Position numbers and translations under genes: made by a program. From Candidatus Brocadia sinica JPN1 (GTDB taxonomy: Bacteria; Planctomycetota; Brocadiia; Brocadiales; Brocadiaceae): DNA of 64,000 nucleotides. Of the stretch, positions 1 to 9,020 are shown piece by piece. The stretch spans positions 62,001 through 126,000 of the forward strand of contig NZ_BAFN01000001.1 in NCBI RefSeq assembly GCF_000949635.1. Reading direction: 5' to 3'. Numbering within the stretch: the first letter of the stretch is position 1; each line of letters starts with the position of its first letter. The notes below the pieces were generated by a model. The model saw only the letters and a program-made list of their open reading frames with translations. It was not told the origin of the DNA and ran no database searches.

Positions 1-189
1 AAGTTTGCGTCTTGTTTGGCTTTGTATTTTTTTTTGAAATATGCTTTTTAGGAATTTCATATGGCTTAAATGCCACGGCATGTATGTAGGTTTATTTATA
101 ATCAATCCCATTTCACACTCCCTCAAGAATCTTACTACGGCAAACTTATTATGAACTTGAATACCTTCTTTGGTATTTACTATAATCTT

Positions 190-1764
190 CTATTCTACTT
201 TCAATTTAAAAATATTCGATTTAAATTTTTTTGTTATGGCGTCAAGGACAAATCTATCTTCTTCTCGAAAGCCTTTGATTATAAAACCTACAACAAATAT
301 GATACAAACAACAAGACCATTTGAGACAAGTTTTATTAAAGTTGCATGATTTAACAAATAATTATTAATTAGCAAATACTCTTCGACCAAAAAATATTTA
401 TCAAGAGTATAAAGTATAATAATCCCAATTGTTCCACACGCAATTCCCGGCATATAACTCATGTTATATGGTTGAATTTTATATATAAAATAAACCTCCC
501 ATAACCGTGAAAAATTAACAGTGCCAATTGAAATACCTGTGGCAATTGCGGCACCCAAACATCCGTATTTTGGGATAAGAAAATAGTTTAAAGCTACATT
601 TACAACAACCATCACCATATTGTTTATCATATCTGTCTTTTGTTTTCCGGTCATCGTCAGAGTAAATGCGACACCGCCTGTCGCACAATTAATAAATTGT
701 GCAATAGCTATTATTCTCAAGACAGGAATACCCTCTTTGATATAATCGCGGCCGAAGATCGTTAGTATCTCCCCAGCAGAAAAAATAAGAATTAAAGTAA
801 AAGGCAATGTTAAAAGAAAAACCCAACGAGTCGTGGTCTTGAAAATCTTCCCCAGACGGCCCATCTGTCCTCGATGATACATATCCGCAATGGCTGGGGC
901 ATAGATAGAATTGAAGGCTGTTAAAATTAGGGTAAGAAATATGGGAACCTGGGATGCAGCACGGTAGACACCAACTTCTCTGGGTGTCTTCATGTAGCCC
1001 AGCATAAGAGTATTCGTCCATAAGATAAGAAATGCCAAAAAACCATTGAACAAAAGTGGAGTAGAGTAACTTAAAAGTTTTCTGATTTCGTAAACAGGTT
1101 TAATATCTCTCTTTTTTATTATCGGGAATTGTCTGGTAATAAAGAAAAATCCCGCAAGAACTGCTGTCACATATGAGAGAGTGAAGGCAAAGACAATTCC
1201 AGAAACAGCATAACCCAGTTTAATAAAAAGAATTACAAAAACAATATTTGCTGACGGCTGAATAATATCTTTTATATATACAGAAAACCTTGCTGTATGA
1301 AAACCTTGCGAAGCCATTGCAATGATCGTCATGGAAGACATAAATGGAACAGCCAAGGCAAAATTTTTTATTACATTCGTTAATGCTGGCTTATAGAATA
1401 TGGATTCTGCTATAGTGCCTGCAAAAAAATAAATCAAACCCCCAATCAGTATTCCATTAGAAAAAGAGATTAGAGGAGCACTGATTAAAATACCCTTTAA
1501 TTTTCCAACGTCATCCTTTCGGTAGATGGAAACAAACCTCATTGTCCCCATATGTAGACCCAAACGGGCAATGAGTTCCGCAATTCTTGTGACGGTTAGT
1601 CCAAGGGTAAACAAACCAAAAACTTCTGTACTAAAAAAGCGGGCAATAATAACTTGTAATGCAAAAAAAAGGCATCTTCCCGTCACGCTTCCAATAAAGC
1701 TAATCCCGGCCCCTTTGGCAACCTTTTTCACATCCTTCGCGGAATCATCGGATACGTTTTGCAT
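190..1764 (-). CDS. wzx: Wzx-type polysaccharide flippase
   Basis: Seen: 524 residues, nearly all hydrophobic, giving about 12-14 predicted membrane segments, with a glycine-rich start (KGAGISFIGSVTGRCLFFALQ) typical of the MOP/MATE-like O-antigen flippase family. Known: these proteins flip undecaprenyl-linked oligosaccharide repeat units across the cytoplasmic membrane. Context: last visible gene of the minus-strand exopolysaccharide operon; its ATG overlaps the fcl stop by one base (TAATG), so the two are translationally coupled. A polymerase and glycosyltransferases would be expected beyond the left edge. The exact substrate cannot be told from sequence; fucose-containing units are inferred from the neighbours. 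Confidence 0.85.
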   Translation of the reverse strand: MQNVSDDSAKDVKKVAKGAGISFIGSVTGRCLFFALQVIIARFFSTEVFGLFTLGLTVTRIAELIARLGLHMGTMRFVSIYRKDDVGKLKGILISAPLISFSNGILIGGLIYFFAGTIAESIFYKPALTNVIKNFALAVPFMSSMTIIAMASQGFHTARFSVYIKDIIQPSANIVFVILFIKLGYAVSGIVFAFTLSYVTAVLAGFFFITRQFPIIKKRDIKPVYEIRKLLSYSTPLLFNGFLAFLILWTNTLMLGYMKTPREVGVYRAASQVPIFLTLILTAFNSIYAPAIADMYHRGQMGRLGKIFKTTTRWVFLLTLPFTLILIFSAGEILTIFGRDYIKEGIPVLRIIAIAQFINCATGGVAFTLTMTGKQKTDMINNMVMVVVNVALNYFLIPKYGCLGAAIATGISIGTVNFSRLWEVYFIYKIQPYNMSYMPGIACGTIGIIILYTLDKYFLVEEYLLINNYLLNHATLIKLVSNGLVVCIIFVVGFIIKGFREEDRFVLDAITKKFKSNIFKLKVE

Positions 1765-2960
1765 TACTTTGTCAAAAAACGTTTGTTAAAAAATGTTTTT
1801 AAGTCACAAGATTTGCTAATAGCGCTACCCTTTTTACTATTTTTTAGAACATAGTTATTATATACCACCTTTAGTCCATCAGTAAAGTCAATTTTTGCTT
1901 CCCAACCGAGTCTATTTATCTTTTCAACGCACAGAAGCTTCCTTGGCGTTCCATCGGGCTTCGAAGTATCCCAGTGTATTTCTCCCTTAAATCCTACAAT
2001 TTCCTTAATAATTTCCGCAAGTTCTTTGATCTTCAGTTCTTTGCCTGTGCCAATATTTATAAACTCACCGATATCCGGCGCATTATAGTTCCGCATTAAA
2101 AATATGCAGGCGTCAGCCAAATCATTCGCATGGAGAAATTCACGGGAAGGAGCGCCGCTTCCCCAAACCTCAACAAGAGTTGTGAAATGTGAGTTTCTGG
2201 TTTCATGTTTCATGTTTATTGGATAATTGCTTTTGATTCCAAATTTGGAAAGGAGATTGACGATCTCCTCATCTTTTACATGGTTCTCATTATGATCATG
2301 TATCGGATATTTTTTTAAATCTTTTCTCACAGAGACAAAATCACCGTTTTGTAAACACTTTCCCAGGTGCATTTTTCTTATTAAAGCAGGCAACACGTGG
2401 GACGTCTCCAAATCAAAATTGTCATCAAGACCATAAAGATTAGCAGGCATCACGGAGATAAAGTTTGTCCCGTATTGTTCATTATAATATCTACAAAGTT
2501 TTATTGCAGATATCTTCGCTATCGCATACGGCTCATTGGTAGGTTCAAGACTCCCGGTAAGCAAATGATCTTCCTTCAACGGTTGAGGGGCAAATTTCGG
2601 GTATATACACGATGAACCGAGATTCAATAATTTTTTAACATCATATGCATAGCTTGCATGAATTACATTTGCAGCTATCATAGTGTTCTGATATATAAAT
2701 TCTGCCTTGTACGTATTGTTAGCCAATATTCCACCGACCTTAGCTGCGGCCAAAAAAACAAATTCTGGCTTTTCTCCTTCAAAAAACGCCTCTACCTCAG
2801 ACTGCCTTGTTAAGTCCAACTCCTTATGCGTTCTTACGATGATATTTGTATAACCCAAATCCTGAAGTTTACGGACAATGGCAGAACCCGCCAGACCTTT
2901 ATGACCGGCCACATAGATTTTAGAACTTTGGTTCATGGCTATTGGATTATTTATTGTCAT
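1764..2960 (-). CDS. fcl: GDP-L-fucose synthase (epimerase/reductase)
   Basis: Converts GDP-4-keto-6-deoxy-mannose to GDP-L-fucose with NADPH. Seen: extended SDR enzyme with a nucleotide motif near residues 18-25 (GHKGLAG), the GSSCIYP active-site serine at about 116-122, and the YAIAK catalytic Tyr/Lys at about 145-149. At 398 residues it is longer than the usual ~320 because of an insert at about 200-264 (KDLKKYPI to KFGIKSNYP) before the conserved VWGSG and REFLHANDLADA. An insert of this type occurs in the longer subfamily found, for example, in Bacteroidetes. A second ATG eight codons in could be the true start; neither has a clear SD. Follows gmd, the preceding pathway step. Confidence 0.93.
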   Translation of the reverse strand: MTINNPIAMNQSSKIYVAGHKGLAGSAIVRKLQDLGYTNIIVRTHKELDLTRQSEVEAFFEGEKPEFVFLAAAKVGGILANNTYKAEFIYQNTMIAANVIHASYAYDVKKLLNLGSSCIYPKFAPQPLKEDHLLTGSLEPTNEPYAIAKISAIKLCRYYNEQYGTNFISVMPANLYGLDDNFDLETSHVLPALIRKMHLGKCLQNGDFVSVRKDLKKYPIHDHNENHVKDEEIVNLLSKFGIKSNYPINMKHETRNSHFTTLVEVWGSGAPSREFLHANDLADACIFLMRNYNAPDIGEFINIGTGKELKIKELAEIIKEIVGFKGEIHWDTSKPDGTPRKLLCVEKINRLGWEAKIDFTDGLKVVYNNYVLKNSKKGSAISKSCDLKTFFNKRFLTK

Positions 2961-3022
2961 GAGTTATTTATCGTTATTCTAATGATCGTAAATCACCATA
3001 AATAATCACAGATACAGAACAA

Positions 3023-4177
3023 CTAACATCCTTCTCTTATCTTCTCATAAAATGAAAAATCATGATTGGTGTAATCGAATCCTTTTTTCTTTGAAATTGC
3101 TATTCCTTCTCCACCGGGTTTAAGCCCTGCAAGCTGCATATCATAATCAACCATGATTTTTATAAGCTCATCAAAAGTAGTTCTTGGCTGCCATGCCAAC
3201 CTCCGTTTTGCTTTTGCTATGTCTGACTCGAGATGTTCAACTTCTGTAGGTCGGAAATATTTCGGGTCTACTTCAATCAAGGGAACACCGGATTTTAAAT
3301 TGTCTTTCCATCTCTTATCTACACTTTTGACAAACCCTTTCTCCTGAACCCCCTTCTCTTTCCATTCTATTTCTATACCTGCATATTTCAATGCCCTTTC
3401 CGCAAATGCTCTTACCGAATAACTTTCTCCTGTACCTATCACATAATCATCCGGTTCATCCTGCTGAACCATAAGCCACATCGCCTCTATATACTCAGGA
3501 GCGAACCCCCAGTCCCTTTTAGCATTCAGATTTCCCAGAAAAATTGTCTTTTGCTTTCCGGCAAGGATATTGGCTATCGCTCTTGTAATTTTTCTTGTCA
3601 CAAACGTTTCTCCTCTCCGGGGACTTTCATGATTAAAAAGTATTCCATTGCAGGCAAAAAGTCCGTATCCTTCTCTATAGTTAACAGTCATCCAGTAGGC
3701 ATAAAGTTTTGCTATAGCATATGGACTCCTGGGATAGAACAACGTTTTTTCATTTTGAGGCGGTGAAGATGCTCCAAACATTTCCGAAGAGGATGCCTGA
3801 TAGAACTTGACTTTAACGCCACTCCTTCTTATGGCCTCCAAAATGCGTGTCGTTCCTAAACCAGTTATGTTTCCGGTAAATTCTGGCATATCAAAAGAAA
3901 CCCTGACGTGCGATTGAGCGCCCAGATGATATATCTCATCTGGTTTTATATTCCATATGATTTCGGCTATAAGAGCAGGATCTGAAAGGTCTCCGTAGTG
4001 AAGAAGAAGTTTTGCCTTTGGTGTATGTGGATCGATATAGATATGGTCTATTCGGTGAGTATTAAACGTCGATGCCCTTCGTATGATTCCATGGACCTCA
4101 TACTCTTTGGAAAGCAAGAATTCAGCTAAGTATGAACCATCCTGCCCTGTAATCCCGGTTATTAAAGCCTTTTTCAT
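3023..4177 (-). CDS. gmd: GDP-mannose 4,6-dehydratase
   Basis: Makes GDP-4-keto-6-deoxy-D-mannose from GDP-mannose, the first committed step to GDP-fucose. Seen: extended SDR protein of 384 residues with the N-terminal NADP motif [12 protein letters not shown], the SSEMFG active-site segment at about 130-135, [10 protein letters not shown] with the catalytic Tyr/Lys, and the [16 protein letters not shown] signature that is diagnostic for this enzyme. The length is slightly above the usual ~345-375. It lies between manC, which supplies GDP-mannose, and fcl, which uses the product, all on the minus strand. Confidence 0.96.
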   Translation of the reverse strand: MKKALITGITGQDGSYLAEFLLSKEYEVHGIIRRASTFNTHRIDHIYIDPHTPKAKLLLHYGDLSDPALIAEIIWNIKPDEIYHLGAQSHVRVSFDMPEFTGNITGLGTTRILEAIRRSGVKVKFYQASSSEMFGASSPPQNEKTLFYPRSPYAIAKLYAYWMTVNYREGYGLFACNGILFNHESPRRGETFVTRKITRAIANILAGKQKTIFLGNLNAKRDWGFAPEYIEAMWLMVQQDEPDDYVIGTGESYSVRAFAERALKYAGIEIEWKEKGVQEKGFVKSVDKRWKDNLKSGVPLIEVDPKYFRPTEVEHLESDIAKAKRRLAWQPRTTFDELIKIMVDYDMQLAGLKPGGEGIAISKKKGFDYTNHDFSFYEKIREGC

Positions 4178-4269
4178 AATCTTTCTTATTAAAGATTTTA
4201 TTCTAGCGCTGATTCAAATCGATAATGATTTCTTTTGCATGTAACGCGTATTACATCGCTATTAATAAT

Positions 4270-5703
4270 TTAACCAGCGCTATTTACCAGTGGTATTCTC
4301 CCATAGATGTCTTCACATCTCACGATATCATCTTCACCCATATATTCTCCATTTTGAACTTCGATTATTTCCACTGGCACTTTACCTGGGTTTTCAAGCC
4401 TGTGCAAAGTTGATTTCGGAACATAAGCAGATTCATTCTCGTGGATAAACATTTCTCTGTCGCCTATAGTGACCCTTGCGCTTCCTTTTACCACTACCCA
4501 ATGTTCAGACCGATGGTAATGCATCTGGAGACTTAGTTTCTCATTTGGATTTATCACTATCCGTTTTATTTTATACCGAGAACCTTTCTCAAGAATCGTA
4601 TAACTTCCCCAGGGCCTGTAAGTAGTAACATGTTCCTCTGCTTCTGTCCGTGCATCTTCTTTCAGTTTATTTACAATATCTTTTACTTTTTGTGCTTCTC
4701 CCTTTTTTGCAATCAATATGGCATCATCCGTTTCAACAATCAGACAATTTTCCAGCCCTATGGTTGCTATGTGCCTTTTATTGCCAAGGATAAGGGTCCC
4801 CCTGGTGTCTATTGCCAGGACATCACCCTTTTTCACATTGCCGTTTTCATCCTTATCCAGAACATCATAGAGAGAATCCCATGAGCCTACATCATTCCAG
4901 TACAAAGCGAAAGGAAGCGCCACCACCTTGTCTGATTTTTCCATAACTGCATAATCTAAGGAGATGTTTGGCATCCGACTGAAGCCCAGCAGCATTTCTT
5001 CAAAACTCAAATCAATCATTCCTCTAATATCAGGCGCATAACTATTCAACTCTTCAATTATCGTTTCAATACTAAATGCAAACATCCCGGAATTCCAGAA
5101 ATAGTCCCCGGCATTTATGTACCACTTTGCCGTCTCAATATCAGGTTTTTCTGTGAATTTTTCTACTTTAAAAAAATTCTTACCGCTCTCCGTTGAGCGC
5201 TGACTGCTGAATTTTATGTATCCATAGCTAGTTTCGGGTTTATCCGGTTTCACTCCAAAGGTTACTATATAGCCCTTTCGGGCTATTTCTTCGGCAAACT
5301 TGATATACTCCGGAAATTTATCCACCGGTCTTATTATATGGTCCGAAGGAGATAAAAACACAATCTCATCTTTTTTGCAGCCAAGCTTTTCCATGCAGTA
5401 TTTAATACCAAGCGCTATTGCAGGCGCTGTATTTCTGCTTGCAGGTTCAAGAATTATATGAGAATTTGACGCCTGACGATTGATTGCAGGCAAAGAATTT
5501 AAATCTGATAAAACATGGAATTTGTAATCATTATTTGTTAATACTATTATATCTTCTTTGGAAAGCGCCTTTAAGAGTCTCTCCGCCGTTTGTTGCAGAA
5601 AAGATTTGTCGCCATTCAATCTTAAAAATTGCTTCGGGTAGTTCTTTCTTGATAGCGGCCAGAGCCTTTCTCCACTGCCCCCCGCAAGAATTAGCGCCTT
5701 CAC
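4270..5703 (-). CDS. manC: Mannose-1-phosphate guanylyltransferase / mannose-6-phosphate isomerase
   Basis: Bifunctional type II PMI/GMP enzyme: forms GDP-mannose and carries a C-terminal cupin isomerase domain. Seen: N-terminal nucleotidyltransferase signature LILAGGSGERLWPLSR with KNYPKQF, the FVEKFTEKP-like FKVEKFTEKPD sugar-binding segment, and a C-terminal cupin (about 355-470) with RPWGSYTILE and QMHYHRSEHW metal ligands. The 477-residue length is normal. Start: a GTG, with GGAGG about ten bases upstream. Located 93 bp downstream of the wzc-like gene and upstream of gmd. Confidence 0.95.
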   Translation of the reverse strand: MKALILAGGSGERLWPLSRKNYPKQFLRLNGDKSFLQQTAERLLKALSKEDIIVLTNNDYKFHVLSDLNSLPAINRQASNSHIILEPASRNTAPAIALGIKYCMEKLGCKKDEIVFLSPSDHIIRPVDKFPEYIKFAEEIARKGYIVTFGVKPDKPETSYGYIKFSSQRSTESGKNFFKVEKFTEKPDIETAKWYINAGDYFWNSGMFAFSIETIIEELNSYAPDIRGMIDLSFEEMLLGFSRMPNISLDYAVMEKSDKVVALPFALYWNDVGSWDSLYDVLDKDENGNVKKGDVLAIDTRGTLILGNKRHIATIGLENCLIVETDDAILIAKKGEAQKVKDIVNKLKEDARTEAEEHVTTYRPWGSYTILEKGSRYKIKRIVINPNEKLSLQMHYHRSEHWVVVKGSARVTIGDREMFIHENESAYVPKSTLHRLENPGKVPVEIIEVQNGEYMGEDDIVRCEDIYGRIPLVNSAG

Positions 5704-5796
5704 TTGAATGGTCCTCCAAGACGTTTAATCAAAAACCCCATGCCAATATCTCAGTGAAAAAAATGCCACTGTAACCTTGGCTAAGAAAATCATAGC

Positions 5797-7416
5797 TTAT
5801 AGTCGCTCGTAAATAACTTTAGGAATTGCATAGGTGCGATTATTCATGATTACGCCAACCAGATTTGCTTTTTTCTGTTTCAAAGGTGTTAATAATCGTT
5901 GCAGGACATGGCGGCTGGTTTTTCCTTCATTCACAACAAGGGCAATTCCATCTAAATATGGACAAAGGACGCAGGCATCTTTAAAGCTCCTTAGGTTTGC
6001 ATAATCAATAAAAACCAGCTCATACTTCTCTTTGGCAGCCTTGATTACATTGGCCATACGGGTAGAATCTAAAAGGGGTGTCGAATTAAGGGACGTATCA
6101 CCCGCCGGTAACACTGCTAAATTAGGACTTATATCCTGAACCGCTTTTTCTAATGAGATTTTACCTTCGAGTACATTCGCAAGACCCTTCTCATCAGAGA
6201 TATTAAAGATCTTGTGGATTACCGGGGCTCGTAAATTGGCATCAATAACTACCACTTTATGACCTGCCTTGTTCGACAAAAAATTGGCGAGATTGGCTAT
6301 AATTGTGGTAGACCTGTCTGAAGGTGAGCATGCAGTTATCAAGATTGACTTTAAACCTTTATCTTTCATTAAAAGATATATTTGGTCTGAGAGATTCTGA
6401 TAGAAGGGATTCATTCTCTTCGAATCTGTATTCAAAGCTTGATTTTTAAACCCTTTTTTTGGGATGGAGCCTAAAAGAGGTAAATTAAGAAATGTTTCCA
6501 CGTCTTGGGGTGATTTAAATGTATGGTCAACATATTCAAACCCAAAAGCAAGTATAATTCCTAAAAACGGGCTCATTAAAAAGGCAATAAACAAGGTGAC
6601 GATTTTACCGGTTCCATCTGGCTCAAGGGGTGGCTGCGCCTGCTCAATAATCTTAACACTTGCAGGACCAATGGCCTCTGTGGTAGAGAGTGTCTTTCCG
6701 GTAAGACTTCCGGACATCTTATCAATTGCATTTTTCAATTGTATCACGATTGGATGCATTTCTCCGTATTGCAATTGAAGCTCTGCCATTTGCTGCTCAA
6801 GGTCGTAAATAACATATGACCGGCTTACCACATTGGCAATTGTAGCAGATGCTTCAGGGCTAAAGTCATATGCATCGATTGTAAATAAATTGGTGTCTCT
6901 TATTGGATTAACTGCTATGCTCCCTTTGAGTCCTTCTACTGCCATTCTAATGGCATATGTCTGTTCATCTTCGGGAGGCACGCTATCAGGATTCGGCGCC
7001 GTAAGTCCGGTTTCGGTATCCACGGCAAACTTTTCCATCCATTGCGATATCCAAAGCTTTAAATCTATCAAATACGCTCTCAGCGTGGAACAGTAATTCT
7101 TCTCGTAATCAGATGGACGTTCATAAAGTTTAAGCGCCCTTACAACACGCTCAATTACAGGGTTTGAATTAACAATCTCAGCCTGAGTAAGAGATATTCC
7201 AATTTGTTGATAACTATTCAATTCCTTATAGTAAGGAGACTCAAACTGTTTTTCTCCTGAAATGAGCATCTTAACCTGGGCATGATAAACCGGCGTTTTA
7301 AGTTCCAGCCCGATGACAACGCTTATCATTATGACCACAAATGTAATGATAATTACGGCCTTGTGTCTGAAAATAACGGTTAAATAATCTCGTAAAGTAC
7401 TTCCAGAAAAATTCAA
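5797..7416 (-). CDS. Wzc-like polysaccharide co-polymerase with degenerate kinase domain
   Basis: Inner-membrane chain-length regulator of Wzx/Wzy-type export. Seen: 539 residues; Wzz domain with TM1 at about 20-38, periplasmic region, TM2 at about 271-292, then a BY-kinase-like ATPase domain from about 340. The Walker A site is not intact: around 363-370 it reads ACSPSDRSTT instead of GEGKST, so the invariant Lys is Arg. Walker A-prime (VVVIDANLRAP, about 388-398) is present. The C-terminus (YAIPKVIYERL) lacks a Tyr-rich tail. Known: both the P-loop Lys and the Tyr cluster are needed for BY-kinase activity, so it is inferred to be an inactive, structural form. Start is TTG with GGGAGG eight bases upstream. 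Confidence 0.88.
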   Translation of the reverse strand: MNFSGSTLRDYLTVIFRHKAVIIITFVVIMISVVIGLELKTPVYHAQVKMLISGEKQFESPYYKELNSYQQIGISLTQAEIVNSNPVIERVVRALKLYERPSDYEKNYCSTLRAYLIDLKLWISQWMEKFAVDTETGLTAPNPDSVPPEDEQTYAIRMAVEGLKGSIAVNPIRDTNLFTIDAYDFSPEASATIANVVSRSYVIYDLEQQMAELQLQYGEMHPIVIQLKNAIDKMSGSLTGKTLSTTEAIGPASVKIIEQAQPPLEPDGTGKIVTLFIAFLMSPFLGIILAFGFEYVDHTFKSPQDVETFLNLPLLGSIPKKGFKNQALNTDSKRMNPFYQNLSDQIYLLMKDKGLKSILITACSPSDRSTTIIANLANFLSNKAGHKVVVIDANLRAPVIHKIFNISDEKGLANVLEGKISLEKAVQDISPNLAVLPAGDTSLNSTPLLDSTRMANVIKAAKEKYELVFIDYANLRSFKDACVLCPYLDGIALVVNEGKTSRHVLQRLLTPLKQKKANLVGVIMNNRTYAIPKVIYERL

Positions 7417-7430
7417 GTTATGATCCTCCC

Positions 7431-8276
7431 TTAAAGAATGCCTTCTAATATTATGACTATATCCTCCGGCTCTAAACGAATATCTTTACCAACTTGTCCA
7501 CTCACGGCGCCTTTCATATCAACTTTTATGTTTGTGTATTCCGCTTTACCCGGAACTGTTCGGAGAATTTTGACTCTGTCAAGAGAACCGTATTTTGCAA
7601 AGCCGCCAGCAAGGGATATTGCCTTAAGAACTGTTGTACCCTCTTCAAGTGTAAATTTACCAGGTTTCAAAACTTCACCATATACAAAGAAACTTCTGCT
7701 GCGTTCAACAATTACTATATCCTCGGGTTCAATGGCCATATCGCCGTTCATGCCGCTTTCTTGAGTACCTCTGAGATCTATATTGATTTCTTTATATTCT
7801 TTTTTATTTCTCTGCCTGCGTCTGACTTTTACATCGCCATAAAATCCTTCGGGAGTGATGCCTCCCGCCGCAGAGATAGCTTTCAATACTGTCATATTGT
7901 CTTCGAGTATATATTTCCCTGAATTTTTAATCTCTCCAAATACAAAAAATTTCATGCTTTTAGAAGTTGACGGGGTTACAGACACAACAGGATATTTTAT
8001 GTAACCGCTGGCAAGTCTTTTTGCTATTTCTTTTTCAATCTCCGACAAACTCATTCCTTTAACATAAATGGTTCCGATGTACGGGAACGATATTGAACCA
8101 TCTGCTGTTACTTTTGCTACCGTTTTAAGGTCATCGTGTCCAAGTACATTTATATTAAGCACATCATCAGCGCTAATAGTATACTCTTGTTCCTTAGGTT
8201 CATCTGCACAACATAAAGTGGATGTAATAAAGGCAATTAATAATATCACGAAAACTACCATAGTATTTTTTATCAT
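7431..8276 (-). CDS. Wza-family polysaccharide export protein with SLBB domains
   Basis: Outer-membrane/periplasmic export channel subunit. Seen: signal peptide (VVFVILLIAFITSTLCC), Poly_export domain beginning YTISADDVLNINVLGHDDL with SFPYIGTIYVKGMSL, then two SLBB-type repeats, each starting with FFVFGE or FFVYGE and containing VLKAIS.AGG. It lacks the long C-terminal helix of E. coli Wza and is shorter (281 vs ~379 residues), like many minimal Wza proteins. The ATG at 8276 is chosen because AGGTGAT lies just upstream; GTG/ATG codons at 8285 and 8282 are alternatives. First gene of the polysaccharide operon; 14 bp from the wzc-like gene. Confidence 0.9.
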   Translation of the reverse strand: MIKNTMVVFVILLIAFITSTLCCADEPKEQEYTISADDVLNINVLGHDDLKTVAKVTADGSISFPYIGTIYVKGMSLSEIEKEIAKRLASGYIKYPVVSVTPSTSKSMKFFVFGEIKNSGKYILEDNMTVLKAISAAGGITPEGFYGDVKVRRRQRNKKEYKEINIDLRGTQESGMNGDMAIEPEDIVIVERSRSFFVYGEVLKPGKFTLEEGTTVLKAISLAGGFAKYGSLDRVKILRTVPGKAEYTNIKVDMKGAVSGQVGKDIRLEPEDIVIILEGIL

Positions 8277-8285
8277 TTCCATCAC

Positions 8286-9020
8286 CTGTTTTGATCCAAA
8301 AATTTAAAAAAGTGTAAATTACATTCTTTGTGTTGTTGAATATAGAAACACATTTGATTATCGACAACATTTGATAATTCTTTACCTTTAAATTTTAGCA
8401 GATTTTTAAGGAATACTTTGGAAAAGCTATTAAAACCGCCTGACAATCTATCGTCACTCCTATAAAACAACCTTAGTATCAACAAACTGTTCTTGGAAAA
8501 AGGCTGTCATAATAAAAAACTATTTATTCCATTCACCACCTTTCTCTGGTAAAAATACCTCTATGAAAAGGCCTGCCTGTAAAGATTTTATCCTTTGATT
8601 CTCTTTTTGGTAAGAATTTTGTCTGCCAGACTTGCATGGCTAGGTGTGACGAGTCTGATCTTGCTTGAAGACGCTCGCATTTATGCCGATTTATGGTAAA
8701 CAATTTAATTACAGTATGACCCACTCTTGCACTAAATTAATTGCTCAGGTATAATTTTATAAATATTGCCAGACAAAAACAAGTATTTTCTCCTGGATAC
8801 CATAAATTCACGAATTTTGAAGATCCAACAGAACGAGGAAATCATTGCAAAAACTGACTAAATATGCTACAAAATCGACTTACTCCTGAGACCCCCTCGG
8901 TTGGTGAGTTTCGTACATCAATCATCTTATACCAAATCAGGCCTTAGCTTAAAATCTTAATTTGGACAAGAGTATTATTAAATAGAATCAAAATTTATTG
9001 ACAGTATTAGGGAAGTTCTC
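8286..9020. other. Intergenic region between divergent wza and hypF
   Basis: About 735 bp without a convincing gene. Short open frames on the minus strand (8282-8485 and 8533-8724) have no family resemblance and no good ribosome-binding site. The stretch is AT-rich, especially 8500-8530 and 8690-8780, and must hold the promoters of the two divergent operons, but no clear -35/-10 pair was found. Confidence 0.6.

Noticed and set aside
1764-2960. 60-residue insert in the GDP-fucose synthase
   Set aside because: A similar insert with the same KDL..RPI/KFGI layout is known in the longer GDP-L-fucose synthase subfamily, so it is not novel.
8533-8724. 63-residue open frame upstream of the wza operon
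   Set aside because: No SD, no recognisable domain and odd composition; treated as non-coding.
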